From positions 2,418,001 through 2,482,000 of the forward strand of contig JYIP02000005.1 of assembly GCA_001051155.2 (NCBI GenBank): a stretch of DNA of 64,000 nucleotides, in the 5' to 3' direction. Made by a program: the position numbers and the translations under genes. Positions within the stretch are counted from its first letter, which is position 1; every line of letters begins with the position of its first letter. The notes under the pieces were generated by a model. That model saw only the letters and a program-made list of their open reading frames with translations, made no database searches and was not told the DNA's origin. Source of the stretch: Chrysoporthe austroafricana. Taxonomy: Eukaryota > Ascomycota > Sordariomycetes > Diaporthales > Cryphonectriaceae. Positions 34,332 through 44,367 of this stretch are shown here, piece by piece.

Positions 34332-37300
34332 TCACGTCGCCATCGTCAACACGTAGCTCGTGATGGCGCTCATCCGCTCGCTCGTCAGCTTCAGCGAGAT
34401 CCGCAGCAGCTCCTGCGCCACCTCCGCCTCCCGCCGCTGCAGCGCCTCCCACCCCTCGCGGTCCATGCGCCACACCACGCAGTCCCGCTCCGCGCTGACC
34501 GTCGCCGTCCGCGCCGTCTCGCTGAAGAACGGCAGCTCCCCGCACGTCGTCCCCGCCGCGATGCTCTCGCGCAGCAGGCCCTGCGGCAGCTGGTACTCGC
34601 CCCGCAGGATCCCGCTCTCCACCAGGTAGAACCCCGTCGCCGCGTCCCCCGCCCGGAACAGCACCTCCCCCTGCCGCAGCTCCTGCCGCAGGAAGTAGTC
34701 CTTGGCCCGCATCCAGAAGTCCTCGTTCTTGTCCGACAGGTCGTGGAAGATCTGCAGCATCAGCCGCAGCGGCTCCTTGAAGTTCTGCCACCGCGACAGC
34801 CGCGCCACCTCCCGCTGGTTGAGCGACTCCCGCGCCGCCTGGTGCAGGTGGCTGCGCCGCGGCGAGCTCGCCAGGAGCCCCGACTCGTGGTCGTGCCCCG
34901 CTGCCCCCTCCGGCCACACGTCCTTGGCCCCCGCCGGCACGTCCAGGCTGGTCGCCGCCGTGCTGCTGCGCGAGCCCCGGAGCGCCTCCTGGCTAGCGTA
35001 CAGCGTCCGCAGGAGCTCGTTCTCGCAGCTCTCCAGCGCCATGTTGAGGTTGGGCCAGAAGAAGACGTCCGTGTCCTTGGAGCTCGTCCCCAGCCCGGCC
35101 GCCAGGAGGTCGCGCCCCAGTGGCCCGTCTGTGTCCACGCCGCTGAGCACCAGCGCCACCTGCTTGGCCGCGAGGAGCCGGCTGACCGTGCTGAACGCCT
35201 CGCCCGCCGAGTAGTCGAGACCCGTCACGTGCCGGAGGTCCAGCACCAGGAACCTGATCGGCCGTCTCTTGAACTCATCGTCCGCGATGAGCTGCCGGAT
35301 CTTCTCTTCCACGCTGACGATGGTGCCGAAGAAGAGGAACCCCGACAGCTTGATGAGACAGATCTGGTTGCCGACCTGCTGGAGGTAGTGCTGCTGCGAC
35401 GGGTTCCTCCTGACCGTCGAGCCGACGATCTCTCCTGAATAGGTCGCCCGGATCGCCGAGACCCTCGACGCCTGGAAGATCAGTGACACGAACGCGAGTA
35501 TCACCCCCACGCCGATGCCGACTACGAAGTCGTACATGCCCATGACCAGGACGATGATTACGACCTGGTGAAGTCTTGTTAGAATCGTCGGAACTACGGC
35601 AATTTGGATGAAAATGAGGCGGGGACTTACCGTCAGGTACTCAAGCCAGTTCAGTTTCTTCCTCGGATCCCACAGCGCGTTCATCAGCAGCTCAAAGCCC
35701 AGCACGAAGATCAGCGTCCCCACCATCATCACCGGTATGAACCCAATAATGACAGGGCCGATGATCATGACGACGCCCGTCGCCGCGGCCAGGAGGTAGC
35801 CCGCCAGCCGGCTGTTGCCGCCCGACTTGATGAAGAACTGACTGTTGGCGTAGACGAGGTAGTTCTGGATGCTACCAGCGCACCCAGAGAGGAAGTTGGA
35901 GAGGCCGTGCAGCTTCAGCTCGCGGTCAAGGTTTGCGTGATCCTCGCCGGTCTGCAGGGCCAACGCTGGGACGTTGATGGGGACATGAAGAACCCCGAAG
36001 AAAGTCAGGGCGAGCATCGCAGGCACGCATTCTATGACTGCCTCCCAGCTGATCAGGTTGAACTCTGCAATACAGTCAGCACATAGTCTTCCAGGTTCGG
36101 AGACGAGCCGGACTCACTGAACAGCGTGTAGAAGTACCACCACGTCTCCCCAGCAGGTGGTGCCTCAAAGATCCAGCCTGTCTCGCGCAGCGGTTCCGGC
36201 TCTAGCGAATCAAGCACTACGACGAAGAACCAGAAGATAGCGGGTTCCAGACAGATGAATGTAGGAAGGACGTAGTGGTTGTCTTTCAGTTTGTCGGACT
36301 GCGTGAGCACAAAGAGGGCAATAGCAAGCCCGAGCGGGATCGTCCATAGAGGGACCGTGCTGGGTCGGAAGAGCAGCCGGAGGGTCTCGAGGTCGTAATG
36401 GAAGCTTCCCTCCAGCCTCGCGGACACCTCGAAGCCGGTCTGCACCAGGAACCAGCCCACGCCTCCTATACAGCCGATCAAGATGTGCCGCGGAATGAAG
36501 CCGACCAGGTAGCCGAACTTCAGTGCGCCCATCGCGAAGAAGACAGCGCCGGTGATCAGTGAGCTGAGACAGAAGCAGAAGATCGTCGTGGCGATCACCG
36601 CGTCTGGGTCTTCTTCGCCGATCAGAGATATGATCGTCGAGGCCATGTTGTGGAAAAACGGGACGACCTCGATGAGCTCGGAGCCTACGCCTCCTTTAAA
36701 TATGCTGCCGGTGGAGAACACCAGCTGTGACACGATAGTGCTCACGTAGAACATAGAGATTCCGGCTGGGCCAAGGTTTGCGAAGATGGGATTCCCAAGG
36801 GGAAAGAGGATCATGCCGTAGGACAGAGCATCCAAGATATTCAGAATGAGGCCCACGAAGACAGCTGGCAGCGTCTTGGCCGGGTCAAGCAGGAGCGTGT
36901 GCACCAGCGCCTTGCCATTCCACACCTTAGGGTTACTTGCCGTCCTCGCGAAGCCTTGCACGCGGCTTGCTCTCTCAGCCAGCCAGTTCCTGGGTCCTGG
37001 TGGTTTCTGACCCTCCACATCCGCATCGCTGGAATTTGCGTGGCCAAGCCCATTCTGCTGGTGAGAGCTGGCGTGTGATTTTTGTCTTAGTAGTGGGGTC
37101 GTTTCGGCGGCTTGCTCAGGAGCGAGATCTTCATGCGCAGGCCACAGCACACCAGTATCGAGCCGGTCTGTCCCGGCCCGGCGTTCGAAGGGTGCCAAGG
37201 GTGTTGTCTGCCCGAAGGGCTGGTTCGTTCTGACCTGTGGTGCAATGTGGTCTATGTAGCTTTCCGGCGGTGACCTCCGGAGCATATTCGCAAGCATCGA

Positions 37301-38009
37301 GGGCCCATCATCCTGCTGCGCGACGTCCTCATCCTCTTCAGGGGAAGGAGGCTCGGACACCTCTACTATGGTGTCCGACGATCCGCCAGCATGGTCGATG
37401 TCGTCCTCGTCATCTGACAACTGTCCGCGTAGCGAGGACCCCCTTCTCGGGCGGGACAAGAAGCTAGAATTCCGGGAGCCCTTCTTATCGGAAAGAAAGT
37501 AGGACGCAAGCTCTGCCGTATCTTCACGAACACTTGCAGCATACTGGGCACTGTCAATAGGGGCTGTGATTTGATTCTGAGTTAGCATAGTGAACGACTT
37601 TGGACACACGGACTCATGAGTTCCGGACAAACAGACGGGGGCAGCTGCAGTATGAGCATGGAGTTATTGTGGTGTGCGCATGGCGTGAGCGCCACTAACA
37701 CACTGCCATCCGGGGGTACATCCGTGCAAAGCCTCACTGTAAGGCGGGGGACCGGGCCATCAAGGTGCACGGCCTGATAGAATACGTACCTGGAGAATCT
37801 CGAACGCTGCCAGAGACGAAAGAGCGTATGGGCTCCCTGTGAGCCGCGGGTGTGGAGGACGAGAGCACCCTGGGGTCGCCGATACTCTGGGGGATGGCCG
37901 GGGCCCGGTGCGGGCTCAACGGGCGAGGCGTAGGCGATGCATCCTCGTTCTCCCTCGCGTTGGCGGACTGACGGCGCATCCAGGAGAAGCCTAGGCCTGG
38001 TGATGCCAT
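34332..38009 (-). CDS. VSB1: SulP/SLC26-family transporter with STAS and cyclic-nucleotide-type domains (Vsb1-like)
   Basis: Four exons: 38009-37790, 37563-36118, 36064-35631, 35564-34332, total 1110 residues with all phases consistent. Donors are GTACGT, GTGAGT and GTAAGT. The order is an acidic, Ser-rich cytosolic N-terminus (about 1-290); a SulP-type membrane domain of a dozen or so helices (about 300-760) with ALSYGMILFP, FGYLVGFIPRHILIGCIGGVGW and HVPINVPAL; a STAS domain (about 764-880, KLSGFLFFGTIVSVEEKI, LDLRHVTGLDYSAGEAF); and a C-terminal cNMP-binding fold (about 959-1100, FRAGDAATGFYLVESGILRGEY, CGELPFFSETARTATVSA). The cNMP cassette keeps the barrel, but nucleotide binding is not certain. 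Yeast Vsb1 (YGR125W) has this layout and loads basic amino acids into the vacuole; older labels call it a sulfate transporter. The last intron is stop-free and in frame (see findings). Confidence 0.9.
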
Positions 38010-39968
38010 CGTTGCACCTGCTATGGTGTGATCGTAGTGCCCGATCGCACGCAGAAGCCAACACCCTCAGGAGCTACTGGGCTCGTGCCGATCCGGTGAT
38101 ATATATCTCATGAGGCTGGTATGGGGGATAACCCGAATGATACGGCGGGCGATGCAAGGGACGGGCCTGTTCAAGCCAGGTACGCCTCCCAAGGATATAT
38201 CGGATGAGTTGAGGTATTAGAATGCGGACGGGCTCCAAGCACAAGATTAGCTCGGGAGGATGACGAAATGCGACGCAGGACGGCGGCGCAAAGGTGGTGA
38301 TCAGTACGGCTGCGAATGCGAATAGCAGCAATTGGAAAGCAGAGGTGCACGCGAGCAGATGCGCAGCGGCCAGCAGCCTTGTCAGGCAAACAGTCGTGGC
38401 TTCCGTGGGACTCGAAAACAGGCGGAGGGGACGGGAGGGAGCGTTGTTATCTCGCGGCCAAGAGATTGGAGTTTTTGGCTTCGCTTTGAAGGTCAATCTC
38501 AGCCTGCTTGCTCTGCGGAATAGCATGTGCTCGCGGGTCCCCCTCCCAGCGATCCCGGTCCATGCAAGAGATTTCCCAAGAAGCATTGGAATTTGCAAGG
38601 ATTCAGGGGCGACAACACTTCACCCACAGTGGAAAACGCAATGGCTAGCTGGAGGGTGGATCCAGACTTTTTTCACTTTTCCCAGCAAAGCGCGCGACTG
38701 GCCCTGCAGAGCCTGCTGTCACATCAACGCTCTGCACTAGCTGATCTGGTCGTACAGTAGTGCCCACCGGCCTCTCGCGCGCAGGGACGGCATAGCTTCG
38801 CGAGAGGGAGGGACGGGAAGATTTTTGTTGAGCACGGCCGACACTGCGCTGCTGAAGATATACCTGGGTCGTGCTCAGGCGATGGAGGCGAGAGATAGAG
38901 CAGCAGAGCCTCGATCTGCGCTCTGCAGGACGAGAGGGCCATGCAGGGCGATTGGCGAATGGGAGCCGCGCGCCGCCCTTGGAGAGAGACAGGGGCGCCG
39001 CTCGAGGTGGAGAATTCAACGCCCCAATCTGGTGACTTCCGGCGTACCACGCAGAGACTTCTCGTCTAGAACGACGTTAGAACGACATCAGGCCTGTCCA
39101 AGGTCGAGGTCCAACCTCATTCTCCATGTTGCATCACCGGAGCCCAAGGGCGCTACGAGAAAGCCTTACGCGTTTTCACTTCTTCTCTCATTGCAGTACC
39201 TCTTCTGCGCAGTACCTGGGACTCTACAGCCCCTCATCTCGAGGTCCCAGAATAGTTCTCGGCGCGCATGGTTTGGATGCGGGAGCTAACGGCGAGGTCG
39301 TAGTCATTAGGTAATGGCACGCAGGCTCTCATGCATTGCCCGCACTCGTGGACTTCCAAACCCAGGCATTATGTCAGTCGCGAACGCCGTGCATCAGCAT
39401 CGGTCCCTCAGGATGCCCCTCTGCGTGGGACGATGGCCATTCTCCACGCGTGTCCGGGGACGTCGGCAGCAGCGTCCGTGGCAGCGTGGGCGCTCGTGGG
39501 TGATCATATAGTTCCCCGACACTGCATTACCCCTCCTGCATCCCTATATTGGCTCTGCTTAGCCCAAGGGCTCTGCCCCAGTCGTGCATAAGTCTCATCC
39601 CATGGCCCCGAGCTGGCCCAACAATGTCATGTCGCCAAGGCTATCACGAGGGTGTAACGGCAAGGTTCCAGCCCACGAACTTGTCATGTTGCCACAGCTC
39701 TTTAGCTTCGTTCGCGCTCTTGCGCCATCCTTTGATCATCGTGGGAGACAGGGCCGAGTCAGGGAATGTCTGTCGACTGCTCTGCATGTCGTGTGTGACG
39801 GATATGCGGCCCTTCGTCTGCACGCATCCCCTCACGCCATCACGCAGCGGCTCACATGTACACATGGGGCCAGATAGCAAGAGCTCCTGGAGTTTCGTGC
39901 CGGTCCTTCCAGAGCGGTCAAGGCAGAGCAATCCTGCGAGCTGAAACGACCGTGCCGCGAGTGGTCGT
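38010..39968. other. Intergenic, promoter of VSB1-like gene and 3' flank of PSF1
   Basis: No accepted gene. A minus-strand frame at 38074-38598 contains one hydrophobic stretch but no family signature, and it lies where the 5' UTR or promoter of the VSB1-like gene is expected. Confidence 0.55.
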
Positions 39969-40756
39969 CTAGCTCAGCTTCTGCAGGTATCCCTGGGCGA
40001 TCAGTCTCTCGACGTCTCCCTGCCTGACATAAAACTGGCTGTTCTTCGTCAAGGTGATCGCACTATACAGGAATGTCAGTCACAACTCGAAATGCAAGGC
40101 CCGGAACCGTATCCGCATACCCGTATTCCGTCTGTATCTCGCCCGCGTCCTTCAAGACCCGGACATCGATGAATAAATCTCTTGGCGGTTCCAGAGTCCC
40201 CGTTAAGTCGATATCAGTCCATTGTCCCTTATACGCAGCCAGCAGATCACTGTACTGCCTGACATAGTCCTCCTCCTGCGGGCTCAGGCTGCTGGTCCCG
40301 CCATCTGCTGAGCGCCCAGCGGCCGCAGGTGCATTTGCACCCCGCGCCCCGTCCCGGAGCTGCTGCCCAGAGAGGTCGACCACGTCCGCACCGCGCCAGA
40401 CCAGCTCCTCAAGCTTGTCCGTCCTCGTCTTGTGGTAGGCGAGCAGGCAGCGCTTGTTCCGCCGCATGGACAGGTGGTTCGTCAGGAGCGTGCCGGCCAC
40501 GCCTTGGTTCGCATTCGGATCGAAGGAGCCCTGGAACGGTCCCAGGATGTTGGCGACATCGCGGTCCAGATCGCGCACTTCGCGCGCCGCCTCGCGGACG
40601 AGCTCGGTCTCGTAGGGAGGCAGGTGTGCCAGGTTCTGGGCTCTCTTGGCTTGAACGACCTGTCTCTGTCAGGGCACTGGCGCCAGAACGCGCGGGTGGG
40701 CTGTGAGCTGGTGGTGAACGCAAACATACCAGTTTGAGGCCGTGATCACCGTACAT
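39969..40756 (-). CDS. PSF1: DNA replication complex GINS subunit Psf1
   Basis: Three exons: 40756-40730 (nine codons), 40659-40121, 40062-39969, total 219 residues, the normal Psf1 size. Donors are GTATGT and GTATGC. The spliced start MYGDHGLKLVVQAKRAQNL and the following HLPPYETELVREAAREVRDLD match the Psf1 N-terminal helices; NHLSMRRNKRCLLAYH is the conserved central helix region. The third exon supplies the C-terminal B domain (GAITLTKNSQFYVRQGDVE, LIAQGYLQKLS), which is lost if the intron is not removed. Psf1 with Sld5, Psf2 and Psf3 forms GINS, which with Cdc45 and Mcm2-7 makes the replicative helicase in the nucleus. The nine-codon first exon is easy to miss. The gene is divergent from ATIC over a 548-bp shared promoter with an MCB-like element. 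Confidence 0.93.
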
Positions 40757-41304
40757 AGGCATGGGGAGACATTGGGTGTCTTGAAAGACAACAAAAACAA
40801 AACCCTCTATGTCGGACCTGGCGGGGAGGAGGAGGAGCAAGCTTCGGAAATGGAAAGCAGACGCGTGACGAAGGCGTGTGTGTCGCGTATGTAGAACTGG
40901 GACAGGGGCCTCAGAAGGCTCCGCCAGTGCTTCTCAGCCAGTGCCAGTGCTCGCCTTCCGCTTCTAGAGGTCGCGCTGGGATCCTGCCCAATAGCAGGGC
41001 CCTGCTTGGAGTCCAGCACAACGTCACAGGCCCTGCGGCACCGATTCCGGCGGGACAGCGGGACAGCCCACCCCAAAATTTTGACCCGGAGGACCCCGCG
41101 ATTTTTCTCGGCCGGGTGTGGTGTAGCTTTCGGAGGGGCTGAGCCCAAGATTTGTTGTTGATGCTTGTCTTCCGAATGCAACTTTTTTCTTCTTCTTCTT
41201 ACCTCCCTTCTTCTACAGTCGTTCCGTAGGCAGCTCCTGAGAAAGGCCCCAACCCAGTTCGATCCCAGCTATTCAGAAGCTTACTACAACAAGCAACGTC
41301 GAAG
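40757..41304. promoter_or_regulatory. Shared divergent promoter of PSF1 and ATIC
   Basis: This 548-bp stretch separates two start codons pointing outward and must serve both genes. It holds an ACGCGT site near the PSF1 side (40861-40866) and a pyrimidine-rich leader (about 41183-41220) before the ATIC start. No reading frame of its own is supported. Confidence 0.7.
40861..40866. promoter_or_regulatory. MCB-like element ACGCGT
   Basis: The palindrome ACGCGT lies 105 nt before the PSF1 start codon. In yeasts the MluI box binds MBF (Mbp1-Swi6) and drives G1/S transcription of replication genes. A 6-bp site also occurs several times by chance in a window of this size, so position beside a GINS gene is the only support. 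Confidence 0.4.
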
Positions 41305-43221
41305 ATGGCCACCCAGGTGAGCGAGGGGCAGCGCATTGCCATCGTCTCTGTCTACGACAAGACTGGCCTGCTTGACCTGGCCAAGGGTCTCATCCAGCAC
41401 AATGTGCGCATCCTCGCCTCTGGAGGCACTGCCAGGATGATCAGGGAGTCTGGTTTCCCAGTTGAGTACGCGTGCCCTGCGAAGATTTATCCAGCCTTAG
41501 CAATGGCTCACAGATGCTCCGTGCAGGGACATTTCCGCCATCACCAAGGCTCCAGAGATGCTGGCTGGCCGCGTCAAGACCCTCCACCCTGCCGTGCACG
41601 CGGGAATCCTCGCCCGCAACCTCGCGTCTGACGAGAAGGACCTGGCGGAGCAGAGCATCGACAAGGTGGACTACGTGGTCTGCAACCTCTACCCCTTCAA
41701 GGACACCGTCGCCAAGATCAACGTGACCGTGCCCGAGGCCGTTGAGGAGATCGATATCGGTGGTGTGACCCTGATCCGCGCCGCTGCCAAGAACCACTCC
41801 CGCGTCACGATCCTCAGCGACCCGGCCGACTATGCCGAGTTCCTCAAGGAGCTCGAGAACGGCGAGGTCAAGGAGTCCAGCCGCCAGCTGTATGCCCTGA
41901 AGGCCTTCGAGCACACCGCCGACTACGACGCCGCCATCTCCGACTTCTTCCGTAAGAAGTACGCAGCCGACGGCCACCAGTATATGGCCCTGCGGTACGG
42001 TGCCAACCCACACCAGAAGCCTGCTGAGGCGTACGTCAAGGAGGGCCAATTGCCCTTCAAGGTGCTCTGCGGCTCGCCCGGGTACATCAACCTGCTTGAC
42101 GCTCTCAACAGCTGGCCTTTGGTCAAGGAGCTGAAGCAGGCATTGGACAAGCCCGCAGCTGCTAGCTTCAAGCATGTCTCACCCGCCGGTGCCGCCATCG
42201 GCCTCCCCCTGAGTGCGGAGGAGAAGAAGGTCTTTTTCGTCGAGGATATCCCAGGCATCGACGAGTCCGGCCTGGCCCAGGCCTACGCCCGTGCTCGTGG
42301 TGCGGACCGCATGAGCAGCTTTGGCGACTTCATCGCACTGAGCGATGTTGTCGATGTCGCCACTGCGAGTATCATCTCTAAGGAGGTCTCGGACGGTGTC
42401 ATCGCACCTGGCTACGAGGCCGCCGCGCTGGATATCCTGAAGAAGAAGAAGGGTGGCAAGTACCTCGTTCTCCAGATGGACCCTGAGTACGAGCCCAGCA
42501 AGAGGGAGACGCGCACTGTATACGGTGTGACCTTGGCTCAGCAGCGCAACGACGCCGCCCTCTCTCCCGCTTCCTTCGGCACCGTCATCACGCCCAAGGA
42601 CAATGCCAGTGTGCCTGAGAGCGCTCTGCGCGACCTGGCCGTTGCCACTATTGCGCTGAAGTACACTCAGAGCAACTCGGTCTGCTACGCTGCTCGAGGC
42701 CAGGTCATCGGCTTGGGTGCTGGCCAGCAGTCTCGCATCCACTGCACCCGTTTGGCCGGAGACAAGGCTGACAACTTCTGGCTTCGCTTCAACCCTCGGG
42801 TCCTCGGTCTCAAGTGGAAGAAGGGCACCAAGCGCGCCGACAAGAGCAATGCCATCGACCTGCTGGTTAGTGGCGAGTTGCCCAAGGACGGTCCCGAGCG
42901 GGAGGCTTTCGAGGCGATATTCGACGAGGTTCCCAAGCCCTTCACTGAGGAGGAGCGTGAGGAGTGGCTCAAGAAGCTGACTGACGTCGCTGTGTCGAGC
43001 GATGCTTTCGTGAGTAGCTTCTGACGTCGCGGTAACCTGTAGAGTTATGCTAACATCCTGCGCAGTTCCCCTTCACAGACAATGTGTACCGCGCTGCTAA
43101 GTCTGGTGTCAAGTACATTGCTGCCCCCGGCGGCAGCCAGAACGATCAGCCCGTCTTTGAGACGGCCGAGAAGCTCGGCATCACCTTCATCGAGCAGAAC
43201 ATCCGTCTCTTCCACCACTAA
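41305..43221 (+). CDS. ADE17: Bifunctional AICAR transformylase / IMP cyclohydrolase (ATIC, Ade16/Ade17)
   Basis: Exons 41305-41465, 41527-43009 and 43066-43221 give 599 residues, the family's usual length. Introns are 61 and 56 nt (GTACGC, GTGAGT donors). The N-terminal MGS-type cyclohydrolase domain (about 1-200) has [29 protein letters not shown] and [15 protein letters not shown]; the transformylase domain follows with [12 protein letters not shown] and [11 protein letters not shown], whose Lys-His pair (about 269-270) matches the catalytic pair of human ATIC, and ends with ...[17 protein letters not shown] and LFHH. The enzyme carries out the last two steps of de novo purine synthesis in the cytosol: formyl transfer from 10-formyl-THF to AICAR, then ring closure to IMP. 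The last exon completes the FPFTDN active-site loop. One gene appears here; whether a paralogue exists elsewhere cannot be known. Confidence 0.96.
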
Positions 43222-43495
43222 GGGAGTCTCGAGAGGGGAGATGTTGGGAGGACGGCAGAGATACCCTTCTGAACTTGGTCATGATTTGCATTGCGCACGT
43301 GTACGATATTTATGATGTGACGGAAAACGGGATAAGCTATTGGGCAAAGGTTTATTCAACACGTGTGTGGAGTTCATTCAACAATTCATTCATGGTAGAT
43401 GGCGCTATCAAGAGAGTCCCATAACAATTGGACAACTCAATAAAAAAAAAGTATTGAATACTTCTCATCGTCTTCCTCATGCGCAAGTCTCGAGC
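43222..43495. other. 3' flank of ATIC
   Basis: AT-richer DNA with an A-run (43442-43450), probably the ATIC 3' UTR and terminator. No gene is visible. Confidence 0.6.
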
Positions 43496-44186
43496 TCAGC
43501 TTGCATGAGTACCACAAACAGTCACATTACGAGAAAGACGCAGCTTGGGACCAAGTCCACAGCCCGATAGAACTACCGTTGTCAAGAGCACTGTCTGGTA
43601 ATGCGTCAGTACTGTTTGCCTGATCTCTTGACCACTTGAAAAGTCTGTCCAACACAGATGTATGAAATCAGAGATGCACTTCGTGCTTGTTTTTGTCCTC
43701 ATTTGAACAGGTCTTGAGTCTGCTCAGAAACACGGACCAATTTTCTCATCATGTAGGTATGTGAAAGGTTGGAGAGAGAAAAAATTGCAAGACGAACGGC
43801 CTCAACAGAGTCAAGTACATACCACTTATCTTGGGTAGACAATTCAGGGTCTCTGGGTCACAATTGAGAAGCCCCGGGCTGGCTTGAAAGTTTTGACAGT
43901 AGGACATCCATTGGGAGAAGTCGTGCCAAGGTGACTCGTCCCACAAGAGTTATTCCGGGGGTATCGACAATCTTGATCTGCCCAGTCTATCGAGAAGAAG
44001 ATCTTAGGTGTGATACGTCTCGTTGAGTATGCATACCGGCGAGACTTCCATTCAGACTTGACGATGGTGAAGACGGGAAGAAGTTGAAACCAAGGATGAT
44101 TTTGCGGAGGACGAATTTGGTGGAAAGTTTTGAGCCAGGATGCAGGGGTATAGCTTTATCGATAAGCTCGAGGCAGGGATCCGGTA
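43496..44186 (-). pseudogene. Probable decayed Hsp70-like ATPase gene (fungal HSPA12-type family)
   Basis: On the minus strand, short gene-like pieces appear in order. A start region contains STKFVLRKIILGFNFF, which resembles the KIILGVDFGTT phosphate-1 loop of fungal Hsp70-like proteins but then leaves frame. A GTATGC...ATAG intron-like gap follows, then QIKIVDTPGIT in one frame and DESPWHDFSQW in another. A second intron-like segment (GTATGT to GCAG) leads to a last part (43702-43496) with GQEIRQTVLTHYQTVLLTT and VVLSGCGLGPKLRLS, which resembles the conserved VVLSGGLGSSPYV helix and loop of that family, then stops. Most of the nucleotide-binding domain between these ends is missing. The DNA is AT-richer than its neighbours. 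Frameshifts, loss of the middle and base composition argue for a truncated relic, not a working gene. The family call rests on two short motifs. Confidence 0.4.
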
Positions 44187-44204
44187 GCTTGGATGCCAAC
44201 GAAT

Positions 44205-44212
44205 TTCCAGAA
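44205..44212. promoter_or_regulatory. Heat-shock element-like TTC-CA-GAA
   Basis: An inverted pair TTCnnGAA, preceded by a further GAA spaced one base short, lies about 155 nt before the HSP78 start. A looser GAA-TAT-TTC sits at 44281-44289. Hsf1 drives HSP78 in yeast, so the site is plausible, though two perfect units are a minimal element. Confidence 0.4.
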
Positions 44213-44367
44213 GCATCTCGAGGTGTCTAAGTCTCGCCATCATCTCGCATGTCGTCAACGAGACGTCCCCCCACCTCCTAGAATATTTCTATACTGCCAT
44301 GATGATTTCCGCCTCTCCTCCGACCACACCACTGTTCCAATAGCGTCTTACATTCTGTCTGACCACC

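Noticed and set aside
38074..38598. 174-codon frame with one hydrophobic segment upstream of the VSB1-like gene
   Set aside because: Lies in the expected promoter or 5' UTR and has no family features.
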